Assembly (NCBI GenBank): GCA_016284575.1
Contig: JAEEPD010000199.1
Location: 1 to 7,933 of the forward strand
Source: Bacillota bacterium
GTDB taxonomy: Bacteria; Bacillota; Clostridia; Peptostreptococcales; Anaerovoracaceae
DNA length: 7,933 nt
Direction of reading: 5' to 3'
Positions 1-6,035 of the stretch are shown here, in pieces (positions within the stretch are counted from its first letter, which is position 1; each line of letters starts with the position of its first letter). The position numbers were made by a program, and so were the translations under genes. The notes under the pieces are model-generated. The model was given only the letters and a program-made list of their open reading frames with translations, was not told the DNA's origin and did not search any database.

Positions 1-447
1 CTGGTGGGCTTCCTCTTCCACGAAATGGGATGGCTTGGAGATAACTGCCTCCAGGAAGCCAATGCCTATGGATTCGCCATCACCATCCTGATGGTATATC
101 TGCTGGGCGGACTTTCCTCCAACGATCCTTCCATCATTCTTTCCACCTTCGGAAAGGCAGCCACCTTCGTTATCGCCTGCGCCATCGGCATGGCAGGCAT
201 TGCCTTCATCGCCAGCAAGATCTTCAAGAAGAGATTTTGGATCACCTGGGCCATCACCCTCAATGCTTACCTTGGTTTCCCCATCAACGTGGTACTGACC
301 AACGAGGCTCTCGAACTGAATACGGAAGAGGGGGACGAAAGAGCTGCTGTTTCCGCAGAGCTCATGCCCCAGATGCTGGTGGCATCCTTCGTATGCGTTA
401 CCATCGTATCCGTTATCGTTGCAGGTGTTCTTGTTAAATATCTGTGA
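1..447 (+). CDS. C-terminal fragment of a polytopic membrane protein, probable transporter (5' end outside window)
   Basis: The frame is open from base 1 to the TGA at 445-447, so this is the last ~148 residues of a longer protein; the GTG at 4 is probably internal. Four hydrophobic stretches are visible, at about visible residues 23-40, 50-72, 77-100 and 125-149. They are joined by a short basic loop (KIFKKRF, a likely cytoplasmic side) and an acidic loop (LNTEEGDE). A GFPIN motif inside the third stretch resembles the helix-breaking Gly/Pro segments of secondary transporters. The last helix runs to within a residue or two of the C terminus. No family can be named safely from this fragment; a carboxylate or amino-acid symporter is a guess. 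An M20 amidohydrolase gene follows after a terminator, so the transporter could supply its amide substrate, but that is only inference from proximity. Confidence 0.75.
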   Translation: MVGFLFHEMGWLGDNCLQEANAYGFAITILMVYLLGGLSSNDPSIILSTFGKAATFVIACAIGMAGIAFIASKIFKKRFWITWAITLNAYLGFPINVVLTNEALELNTEEGDERAAVSAELMPQMLVASFVCVTIVSVIVAGVLVKYL

Positions 448-471
448 TCTATACACGTATCTTACACAGAC

Positions 472-504
472 CAGGCAGTGCGGACACCGTTACTGCCTGT
501 TTTT
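472..504 (+). terminator. Intrinsic terminator after the membrane protein gene
   Basis: CAGGCAGT (472-479) and ACTGCCTG (492-499) are perfect 8-bp complements. CGG/CCG (481-483 and 487-489) can extend the hairpin inward. Five T residues (500-504) follow directly, giving the classic GC-stem plus U-tract form. It lies 25 nt after the membrane protein stop and ends immediately before the ribosome binding site of the next gene. Confidence 0.8.
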
Positions 505-512
505 AAAAGGAG
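505..512 (+). promoter_or_regulatory. Ribosome binding site abutting the terminator
   Basis: AAAAGGAG at 505-512 lies 6 nt before the ATG at 519. It supports that start and touches the U-tract of the hairpin at 472-504. No convincing sigma-A promoter fits between the hairpin and this site. Confidence 0.7.
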
Positions 513-518
513 AAGTAC

Positions 519-1694
519 ATGAAAGAATTTGTAAAAAGGCTTGCCGCAGAGCAGAAAGAAGCCATAAGAGAAGACAGGCACTATCTACATCAGCATCCCG
601 AGCTCAGCTTTGAAGAATACGAGACCAGCAAGTGGATCAAGGAAAGGCTCACTGCCCTTGGCATCCCCATGGCAGAGGGCATCACCGGGACCTCCGTCGT
701 TGGCATACTCGAAGGCAGCGAGCCCGGTCCCACCATTGCCTTCAGGGCGGATTTTGATGCGCTTCCCGTAGATGAGGATAACGATCTGCCCTTTAAGAGC
801 CTTAAGCCCGGAGTGATGCATGCCTGCGGTCACGACACTCACTGCGCCACACTTATGAGCTTTGCTGCTATACTTGCGAGGCACCCCGAGCTTATTAAGG
901 GCAAGGTAAAGTTCATCTTCCAGGCAGCAGAGGAAAAGCTTCCCGGCGGGGCTGTACAGCTGGTAAAGGACGGGGTGATGCAGGATGTGGACTATGCCTT
1001 TGGCTATCACAGCGCATCCGGACTTGAAGTAGGGAAGGTCCTTGTAAATGAAGGGGCTGTAAGTGCAGCCGTTGCCACATACGAGCTGAAGATCACAGGA
1101 AAGGGCGGTCACGGATCCACTCCAAGCTCCGCTCTTAATCCCATGCCCATAGCCTGCATGGTTGGGACTGCCCTTAACCAGATCAAACCAGAAAAGGTAA
1201 GCCCCATCCACGGAACCACAGTTACCGTATCCTATATCCACGGCGGGCAATATCCCAATATCATTCCCGGGGACTGCATCCTTGGGGGAAACATCAGGAC
1301 CCTTGACAATGACGACCTGAAGCTTATACTGGATAACATTGAGAAGATCTCCAAGGGGATCTGCGAGGCCTGGGGCGCCAGCTGCGATTTCAGCTGCGTT
1401 GTGGGCTATCCTGCCACCATCAATGCTCCGGAGCAGACGGCTCTTGCAAGAAGCGTGGTTGAAGAGCTTGGTTACGAGGCCAAGACCTCCGATCCTAATC
1501 TTGGGGCAGAGGACTTTGCATACTTTTCTCTGGAAAAGCCCAGCTGCTATTTCAACGTTGGCGGTGCAGATCCTGAGAATCCCTCCACTTACTCGCCTCA
1601 TCACAACAAGAACTTTATGCTGGATGAGGATATGCTGGATGTGGCTTTGGAGTGCGAGCTTGGCATTTATCTGAGGGCCACCGATCAAAAATAG
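519..1694 (+). CDS. M20-family metallo-amidohydrolase (N-acyl-amino-acid / hippurate hydrolase type)
   Basis: This 391-residue cytoplasmic enzyme has the normal length for the M20D/AbgB-hippurate hydrolase group, which cleaves N-acyl or N-aroyl amino acid amides to a carboxylate plus an amino acid. Visible hallmarks in order are HQHPELSFEE near residue 24, RADFDALPVDE (76-86), MHACGHDTH (100-108), the QAAEE motif (135-139), GYHS (162-165), the dimerisation-domain motif GKGGHGSTP (194-202) and a C-terminal HHNKNF (361-366). The expected dinuclear metal ligands are C103, H105, E139, H164 and probably H362; the likely catalytic acid/base is E138. The start is supported by AAAAGGAG 6 nt upstream. 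The gene opens a tight set with the PHP and DUF4298 genes. The exact substrate cannot be read from sequence: hippurate, acetyl-amino acids, indole-acetyl-amino acids and aminobenzoyl-glutamate all remain possible. Confidence 0.92.
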   Translation: MKEFVKRLAAEQKEAIREDRHYLHQHPELSFEEYETSKWIKERLTALGIPMAEGITGTSVVGILEGSEPGPTIAFRADFDALPVDEDNDLPFKSLKPGVMHACGHDTHCATLMSFAAILARHPELIKGKVKFIFQAAEEKLPGGAVQLVKDGVMQDVDYAFGYHSASGLEVGKVLVNEGAVSAAVATYELKITGKGGHGSTPSSALNPMPIACMVGTALNQIKPEKVSPIHGTTVTVSYIHGGQYPNIIPGDCILGGNIRTLDNDDLKLILDNIEKISKGICEAWGASCDFSCVVGYPATINAPEQTALARSVVEELGYEAKTSDPNLGAEDFAYFSLEKPSCYFNVGGADPENPSTYSPHHNKNFMLDEDMLDVALECELGIYLRATDQK

Positions 1695-1702
1695 GTTTTA
1701 GA

Positions 1703-2530
1703 ATGATAAGCAATTTCCATACCCATACCTGGCGCTGCAATCACGCCACCGGGACCGAGCGGGAATATATTGAAACGGCAAAAAGAAACGGTCTTAAGAG
1801 ACTGGGCTTTTCGGACCATACTCCCTATCTTTTTACGCCGCCTTATTATTCCCGCTTCCGCATGAAGCCTGAGCTTACAGGGGATTATTACAGGACCGTA
1901 GGAGAGCTCAGGGAGGAATACGGCAGGGATCCGGAGGCTCCGCAGATCTTTATAGGCTTTGAGATGGAATATTATCCGGAGTTTTTCAGGCAGACTCTGG
2001 ACTTTCTTGCTGAAAGCACTGTAAAGCTGTCTTCCGGCGCAGAAGCAGGGCTTCAGTATCTGGTCCTGGGACAGCATTTTACGAACAGCGAATACAACGG
2101 CAAATATTCCGGCAGCGCAACTGATGACGAAACTGTGCTGGCAGACTATGTGGAAAGCTCTGTAAAGGCCATGGAAACAGGGCTCTTCAGCTTTTTTGCC
2201 CACCCGGATCTGATACAGTATGTCGGGCCTGAAAGGACATATGAAAAGCACATCAGGCAGCTTCTTGCGGCGGCTCAGGAGCTGGATGTGCCTCTGGAGA
2301 TAAATCTTCTTGGCATGCACGAGGGACGTCACTATCCCTCGGAGCTCTTCTGGAGCCTGGCAGCTGAGACGAAATGCCGCATGATCCTTCAGAACGACGC
2401 CCACGAGGCCTGGATGGTGGGAGACCCCGGGCTTGTATCAAGGGGCGAAGCCTTCGCTAAAAGGCTGGGCATAAAGCTCACTGAGGATATAGAACTTATC
2501 GATCCGCTCAGACAGGGGGGCTGGAAATGA
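1703..2530 (+). CDS. PHP-domain phosphoesterase, histidinol-phosphatase family
   Basis: A 275-residue protein of the HisJ/HisK-type PHP family, which hydrolyses L-histidinol phosphate to histidinol. Probable metal ligands of the PHP barrel are all present: H6 and H8 (HTHT), H14, H39 (FSDH), E87 (GFEMEYY), H125 (LGQHF), H167 (AHPD), and D232 and H234 (NDAH). RFRMKPEL and PLEINLLGM are typical of clostridial members. The ATG at 1703 is preferred over the in-frame GTG at 1652 because it puts HTHT right at the N terminus, as in the family, and avoids a 43-nt overlap with the M20 gene. Its ribosome binding site is poor (TAGG at 1692-1695), so coupling to the gene 8 nt upstream is likely. No other his gene is visible, so a role in histidine synthesis is likely by family but not shown by context. 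Confidence 0.87.
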   Translation: MISNFHTHTWRCNHATGTEREYIETAKRNGLKRLGFSDHTPYLFTPPYYSRFRMKPELTGDYYRTVGELREEYGRDPEAPQIFIGFEMEYYPEFFRQTLDFLAESTVKLSSGAEAGLQYLVLGQHFTNSEYNGKYSGSATDDETVLADYVESSVKAMETGLFSFFAHPDLIQYVGPERTYEKHIRQLLAAAQELDVPLEINLLGMHEGRHYPSELFWSLAAETKCRMILQNDAHEAWMVGDPGLVSRGEAFAKRLGIKLTEDIELIDPLRQGGWK

Positions 2531-3063
2531 CTATTTCAGAGGATTTCAGGGAACTGATGGAGCATTATAATCTTCCGGAGCGGCTCCGAGCCGGAGATTT
2601 TGTTCTTTTCGACTACGAAAAGGAAATACTTAAAAAAAACATAGACGATTTCTATGAAATGATAGAAAGGGACTGCAGCGTCAGCCTTGAGGACTTCACA
2701 TATTTTATGGATTTTCTTCAGATCTTCATGGATACCGAGGGCGATGCCGGGGAGATACTTTCCTATGCCTGCATAAAAAGCAATAAGCTAAGAAGCGGAA
2801 TGGAGCGGATCAGCAGGATAGCGCACTATGAGTCAATCCTGGACAAGGCTGAAGCCGCCATGAGGGAAGGGCGCAGCAGGAAGGATCCTGAGCTTGACCG
2901 CTGGATAGAGGAGCTGAAATACTATTATGAGGGGACTGACTGGAAGGCCGATTTCGCTGCGGATGAAAGGGGCGAGCTTCCCGCGGACCTAAAGCGTGGA
3001 GTGCTTTCTGAGGACGGTATATACAACGTTCTTGAGTGGTACGGCGAGCTGGAAGAGCAGTAG
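2527..3063 (+). CDS. DUF4298 domain protein with an extra N-terminal region
   Basis: A 178-residue acidic, probably cytoplasmic, alpha-helical protein. From about residue 92 (MERISRI) to the end it resembles the small DUF4298 proteins of Firmicutes: an amphipathic helix with YESILDKA, then ELKYYYEG, WKADFAADE and the very characteristic LKRGVLSEDG (155-164) followed by YNVLE. Typical DUF4298 proteins are only about 85-100 residues, so the first ~90 residues (rich in Asp, Glu, Phe and Tyr; IDDFYEMIERDC) are an addition I do not recognise. The ATG overlaps the PHP stop by 4 nt (ATGA), and AGGGGGG at 2514-2520 gives a good ribosome binding site, so translation is coupled to the PHP gene. No function is known for DUF4298. 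No strong terminator follows; see the AT-rich inverted repeat at 3078-3094. Confidence 0.8.
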   Translation: MTISEDFRELMEHYNLPERLRAGDFVLFDYEKEILKKNIDDFYEMIERDCSVSLEDFTYFMDFLQIFMDTEGDAGEILSYACIKSNKLRSGMERISRIAHYESILDKAEAAMREGRSRKDPELDRWIEELKYYYEGTDWKADFAADERGELPADLKRGVLSEDGIYNVLEWYGELEEQ

Positions 3064-3077
3064 TTCAGATCAAATAT

Positions 3078-3094
3078 AAATTTTGACAAAATTT
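3078..3094. repeat. AT-rich perfect inverted repeat (weak terminator or operator)
   Basis: AAATTTTG (3078-3085) and CAAAATTT (3087-3094) are perfect complements around one central A. As RNA this gives a 7-bp all-A/U stem with a GAC loop. An outer pair ATCAAA/TTTGAT (3069-3074 and 3093-3098) competes, and TTTTT follows at 3098-3102. It could be a weak terminator for the DUF4298 gene or, as DNA, a regulator site just upstream of the T-box promoter. It contains TTGACA (3083-3088), but no good -10 lies at the right distance. Confidence 0.4.
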
Positions 3095-3106
3095 TGATTT
3101 TTGCAC

Positions 3107-3134
3107 TTGCATTTTCGATTTAATGTGTTAAACT
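3107..3134 (+). promoter_or_regulatory. Putative sigma-A promoter of the first T-box unit
   Basis: TTGCAT (3107-3112), a 16-nt spacer and TAAACT (3129-3134) preceded by TGT (extended -10) match the sigma-A pattern moderately. Transcription would start around 3141, shortly before Stem I of the T-box leader. The nearby TTGACA at 3083-3088 is a better -35 but has no suitable -10. Confidence 0.5.
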
Positions 3135-3238
3135 ATCACCAATTGAAAAAACAAAGGCTGTGACGAAGACAGGCGATAAGACGTAGTTCCCAGAGAGTCC
3201 GGGCAGGTGAGAGCCGGGCAATGAAGCTTATCAGTCCC

Positions 3239-3241
3239 ATC
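3239..3241 (+). promoter_or_regulatory. T-box 1 specifier codon, ATC (Ile)
   Basis: The 3' side of the specifier loop is AGTCCCATCA (3233-3242), bounded by CTTATC and CTTC. In the well-studied glyQ T-box the specifier is followed by one purine and then the lower helix; here that gives ATC + A + CTTC, so Ile. Other registers (CAT His, TCA Ser) conflict with the A73 required by the TGGT bulge. This was folded by hand, not computed. Confidence 0.72.
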
Positions 3242-3381
3242 ACTTCCGAGCCGGAGGTCCGAAAGCTTCAGCAAGTAGGCGCCTTCCGTGACTGCTGCGT
3301 TAATGCATAAGGATTGTTGGATCCTGAGTGGCGCGAAAGCGCAATTTGAGTGGTACCGCGGGTACAGAAAATGAATTCTGA

Positions 3382-3414
3382 CTCGTCTCAAAGAATTGCT
3401 TTGAGGCGAGTTTT
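3382..3414 (+). terminator. T-box 1 regulated intrinsic terminator
   Basis: CTCGTCTCAAAG (3382-3393) pairs with CTTTGAGGCGAG (3399-3410) over 12 bp with one G-T wobble and the loop AATTG, followed by TTTT (3411-3414) and a second T run. Its 5' arm is shared with the antiterminator. Confidence 0.92.
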
Positions 3415-3459
3415 ACTTTTTGACCAACATCAGGAGTCAGACAAACCTCGATATCAGAC

Positions 3460-3465
3460 AGGAGG
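3460..3465 (+). promoter_or_regulatory. Ribosome binding site that sets the start of the first fusion gene
   Basis: AGGAGG at 3460-3465, 7 nt before the ATG at 3473, is a near-ideal site and lies downstream of the terminator. It rules out the upstream in-frame GTG at 3350, which lies inside the T-box. Confidence 0.88.
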
Positions 3466-3472
3466 AAAGAAA

Positions 3473-5740
3473 ATGGCAACACAGAATTCCCAGAGCCAGC
3501 TGATGGAGATAGCTCTTCGTATAAGGGAACTTCGCGAGATCTTCGGCTACAGCTGCAAGGAGATGGCAGAAATGACGGAGACCACAGAGGCTGAATACAG
3601 ACAGTATGAATCCGGCTCCGTGGATTTCCCCTTCACCTTTACCTACAAGTGCGCCCAGGCCTTCGGAGTTCAGATGACAGAGCTTCTTGAGGGTCACAGC
3701 GCCAAGCTCCGTTCCTATACTGTAACCAGAAAGGGTTCCGGACAGGATACAGCCAAGGAGGAGGGCATCAAGATCGTAAATCTGGCTCCTAATTTCGCGG
3801 ACAAGATAGGCGAGCCCTACTACGTAAAGTACGACTATTCAGCCAAGCAGCAGAACATGCCCATCCATACCACCACCCACGCAGGCCAGGAGTTCGACTA
3901 TATCATTAGCGGCTCTTTGCTGGTGCAGGTAGGTGACAACAGGGAGGTGCTCCACGAGGGCGACAGCATTCTCTATAACAGCTCCACTCCCCACGGAATG
4001 ATAGCCGTTGACGGAAAGGACTGCGAGTTCCTTGCAATAATCCTGCCCGGCGAGGAGACCTCTGAGCAGGAGATCCTTGAGACCGTAAAGTCCGCAAGAT
4101 CCACAACAAAGCTCATAGCAGAGGAATACGTAAAGACCGTGGAGGACAAGAGAGGAGCACTTCAGACCATCTCCTTCGAGAACACGGAGCACTTCAACTT
4201 CGCCTATGATATCGTTGATGAGATCGCTGAGAAATATCCGGACAAGCTGGCCATGATCCATCTTGACAAGGAAAAGAACGAGCAGCGCTTCACCTTCAGG
4301 GACATGTCCGAGGAATCCAGCAGGACCGCAAATTACTTCAGGTCCCTTGGCATTCAGAAGGGCGACATGGTAATGCTGGTGCTCAAGCGCCACTACCAGT
4401 TCTGGTTCTCCATGCTGGCTCTTGAAAAGATAGGTGCCATTGCGGTTCCCGCCACCTTCCTTCTGAAGGAGCACGACTTCGAATACCGCTTCAATTCAGC
4501 CCAGATCAAGGCCATTGTCTGCACAGCTGACGGCGACACTGCAGAGATGGTGGATGCAGTCCAGGCAAAATGCCCGAGCCTTGTGACCAAGATCATGGTC
4601 GGAGGAAAGGCTCCCGGCTGGCACGATTTCAACGATGAATACCAGATGTTCAGAAAGACCTTCAAGCGTCCCGAGGACTGCTCTGAAGGAAACGACACCG
4701 CCATCATGTTCTTCTCCAGCGGCACCACCGGCAATCCCAAGATGGTAAAGCACAGCCATACCTATTCCCTTGGCCACTTTGTGACAGCCAAATACTGGCA
4801 CTGCTGCGAGAGAGACGGTCTGCATCTGACCATCTCCGACACCGGCTGGGGCAAGTCCCTCTGGGGCAAGTTCTATGGCCAGTGGCTCTGCGAGGGCGCT
4901 GTATTCGTATACGACTTCGACCGCTTCAGCGCTGCGGACATCCTGCCGCTGTTCAAGCAGTACAATATAACCACCTTCTGCGCACCTCCCACCATGCTGC
5001 GCATGATGATAAAGGAGGATCTGAAGAATTATGACCTGTCCTCCGTACACCACATGACCACCGCTGGCGAAGCACTGAATCCCGAGGTCTACAAGCAGTT
5101 CGAGCAGAAGACCGGACTACAGATAATGGAGGGCTTCGGCCAGACCGAGACCACCCTTACCATAGGAAACCTGATCGGTACCACTGCCAGGATAGGCTCC
5201 ATGGGAAAGGCAACTCCCCAGTACCACATAGAGCTGCTCAACAGAGAGGGCGAGATCTGCGCTGTCGGTGAGACCGGAGAGATCTGCATAGACGTGAGCA
5301 AGGGGGCTCCCGCAGGCTTGTTCCAGGAATATTTCAAGGATCCCGAGCTTACAGAGCATGTGCTTCACGACGGCTATTATCACACCGGTGATACGGCATG
5401 GAAGGATGAGGACGGCTATTTCTGGTACGTGGGAAGAGTCGATGACATCATCAAGTCCAGCGGCTACCGCATCGGACCCTTCGAGATCGAAAGCGTCATA
5501 ATGGAGCTGCCTTATGTGCTTGAATGCGGCGTTTCCGCTGCTCCGGACGAGATCCGCGGCCAGATCGTAAAGGCTTCGATAGTCCTTACAAAGGGGACCA
5601 AGCCCACCGAGGAGCTGAAGAAGGAGATCCAGGATTACGTAAAGCAGCACACTGCGCCTTACAAGTATCCAAGACTCGTAGTCTTCAGGGATGAACTGCC
5701 CAAGAGCATCTCCGGCAAGATACAGAGAAATAAACTTTAA
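3473..5740 (+). CDS. XRE HTH - cupin - AMP-forming acyl-CoA synthetase fusion (copy 1, Ile T-box controlled)
   Basis: A 755-residue protein with three modules. Residues ~12-72 form an XRE-type helix-turn-helix (LRIRELREI...EMAEMTE...YRQYESG). Residues ~120-192 form a cupin: THAGQE with H136 and E140, then H174 in TPHG; the usual first His of the HxH motif is Thr134. Residues ~236-755 are a full ANL adenylating enzyme: P-loop SSGTTGNPK (415-423), GFGQTET (554-560), YHTGD (636-640), hinge GRVDDIIKSSGYRIGP (654-669) and catalytic K749 in SGKIQR. ANL ligases convert a carboxylate, ATP and CoA to acyl-CoA, AMP and PPi. Gly556 replaces the Trp that restricts acetyl-CoA synthetases to short acids, so a larger or branched acid is expected. 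The gene has its own T-box leader, which suggests a role in isoleucine supply, for example 2-methylbutyrate activation (inference). The HTH-cupin part resembles stand-alone PuuR-like regulators and may autoregulate. Confidence 0.92.
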   Translation: MATQNSQSQLMEIALRIRELREIFGYSCKEMAEMTETTEAEYRQYESGSVDFPFTFTYKCAQAFGVQMTELLEGHSAKLRSYTVTRKGSGQDTAKEEGIKIVNLAPNFADKIGEPYYVKYDYSAKQQNMPIHTTTHAGQEFDYIISGSLLVQVGDNREVLHEGDSILYNSSTPHGMIAVDGKDCEFLAIILPGEETSEQEILETVKSARSTTKLIAEEYVKTVEDKRGALQTISFENTEHFNFAYDIVDEIAEKYPDKLAMIHLDKEKNEQRFTFRDMSEESSRTANYFRSLGIQKGDMVMLVLKRHYQFWFSMLALEKIGAIAVPATFLLKEHDFEYRFNSAQIKAIVCTADGDTAEMVDAVQAKCPSLVTKIMVGGKAPGWHDFNDEYQMFRKTFKRPEDCSEGNDTAIMFFSSGTTGNPKMVKHSHTYSLGHFVTAKYWHCCERDGLHLTISDTGWGKSLWGKFYGQWLCEGAVFVYDFDRFSAADILPLFKQYNITTFCAPPTMLRMMIKEDLKNYDLSSVHHMTTAGEALNPEVYKQFEQKTGLQIMEGFGQTETTLTIGNLIGTTARIGSMGKATPQYHIELLNREGEICAVGETGEICIDVSKGAPAGLFQEYFKDPELTEHVLHDGYYHTGDTAWKDEDGYFWYVGRVDDIIKSSGYRIGPFEIESVIMELPYVLECGVSAAPDEIRGQIVKASIVLTKGTKPTEELKKEIQDYVKQHTAPYKYPRLVVFRDELPKSISGKIQRNKL

Positions 5741-5759
5741 AAATCGATCATTATTTTAA

Positions 5760-5768
5760 CGATTTAAT
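5760..5768 (+). repeat. 9-bp element CGATTTAAT shared by both T-box promoters
   Basis: CGATTTAAT occurs here, touching the -35 box, and again at 3116-3124 inside the spacer of the first promoter. Here its CGATTT is also one arm of an inverted repeat with AAATCG (5741-5746). It could be an operator for the encoded HTH domains. AT-richness makes chance a real alternative. Confidence 0.3.
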
Positions 5769-5797
5769 TTGACAAAGCGTTTCCTTTGAGTTAAAAT
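5769..5797 (+). promoter_or_regulatory. Sigma-A promoter of the second T-box unit
   Basis: A perfect -35 TTGACA (5769-5774), an optimal 17-nt spacer and TAAAAT (5792-5797) as -10. Transcription should start near 5804, immediately before Stem I of the second leader. The second gene therefore has its own promoter, independent of the first. Confidence 0.88.
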
Positions 5798-5892
5798 ACA
5801 CGAAATCAAAGGCGATGACGAAGAGAGCTTAAGAAAAGCGAGCCTACAGAGAGCCGGGCAGGGTGGAAGCCGGCGGCAAGCTCCTTAAGACT

Positions 5893-5895
5893 GTA
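5893..5895 (+). promoter_or_regulatory. T-box 2 specifier codon, GTA (Val)
   Basis: The 3' side of the specifier loop is ACTGTAG (5890-5896), between CTTAAG and CTTC. The same register as in T-box 1 (codon, one purine, CTTC) gives GTA + G, so Val, consistent with A73 of tRNA-Val. The alternative TGT (Cys, U73) conflicts with the TGGT bulge. CTG (Leu, A73) cannot be excluded by that test but lies off-register. Confidence 0.65.
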
Positions 5896-6035
5896 GCTTC
5901 TGAGCCGGGAGGAAGAAAGCATCTGCAAGTAGAGCCTCTCCGTGACTGCTGCGTAAATGCATAAGGCTTGATTGAGCCTGAGTGGCGCCGATGGCGCAAT
6001 TTGAGTGGTACCGCGGGTACGTAATTGTGATTACG

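Larger units (their letters stand above)
3152..3414 (+). promoter_or_regulatory. T-box riboswitch 1, probable isoleucine (AUC specifier)
   Basis: A complete T-box leader in the 409-nt gap before the first fusion gene. Stem I is closed by GGCT/AGCC and GAAG/CTTC (3165-3168 with 3243-3246) around a GA kink-turn motif. Above it GATAAG/CTTATC (3175-3180 with 3227-3232) encloses the specifier loop. An AGAGAG bulge is at 3192-3197, with a distal loop containing GGTGAGA. The linker carries a Stem II S-turn (AGTAGG), then a GCGC-GAAA-GCGC Stem III (3331-3342). The T-box itself is TTTGAG TGGT ACCGCGGG (3345-3362). TTTGAG pairs with CTCAAA (3387-3392) to form the antiterminator, in competition with the terminator at 3382-3414. 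The bulge TGGT implies tRNA discriminator A73. When the matching tRNA is uncharged, the downstream gene is read. Confidence 0.93.

Noticed and set aside
585..1688. Long minus-strand frame opposite the amidohydrolase
   Set aside because: It is the antisense shadow of a clear M20 gene. The translation has no recognisable domain and is Cys/Gly/Ile-rich in a patternless way.
1652..1702. GTG 1652 as start of the PHP gene
   Set aside because: It would add 17 residues before the N-terminal HTHT motif and overlap the amidohydrolase by 43 nt. ATG 1703 fits the family N terminus.
3152..3414. T-box 1 as a sensor for serine (UCA) or histidine (CAU)
   Set aside because: Both codons are present off-register in the loop, but the UGGU bulge calls for A73, while tRNA-Ser has G73 and tRNA-His C73.
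3350..3472. In-frame upstream extension of the first fusion gene from GTG 3350
   Set aside because: It lies inside the T-box and terminator, has no ribosome binding site and adds no domain; AGGAGG at 3460-3465 points to ATG 3473.
3473..5740. Simple annotation as acetyl-CoA synthetase
   Set aside because: The chain-length Trp before QTE is replaced by Gly, and the N-terminal HTH-cupin region is absent from Acs.
5741..5768. AAATCG/CGATTT inverted repeat as terminator of the first fusion gene
   Set aside because: The stem is only 6 AT-rich pairs with a 13-nt loop and no following U-tract; an operator is a little more plausible.
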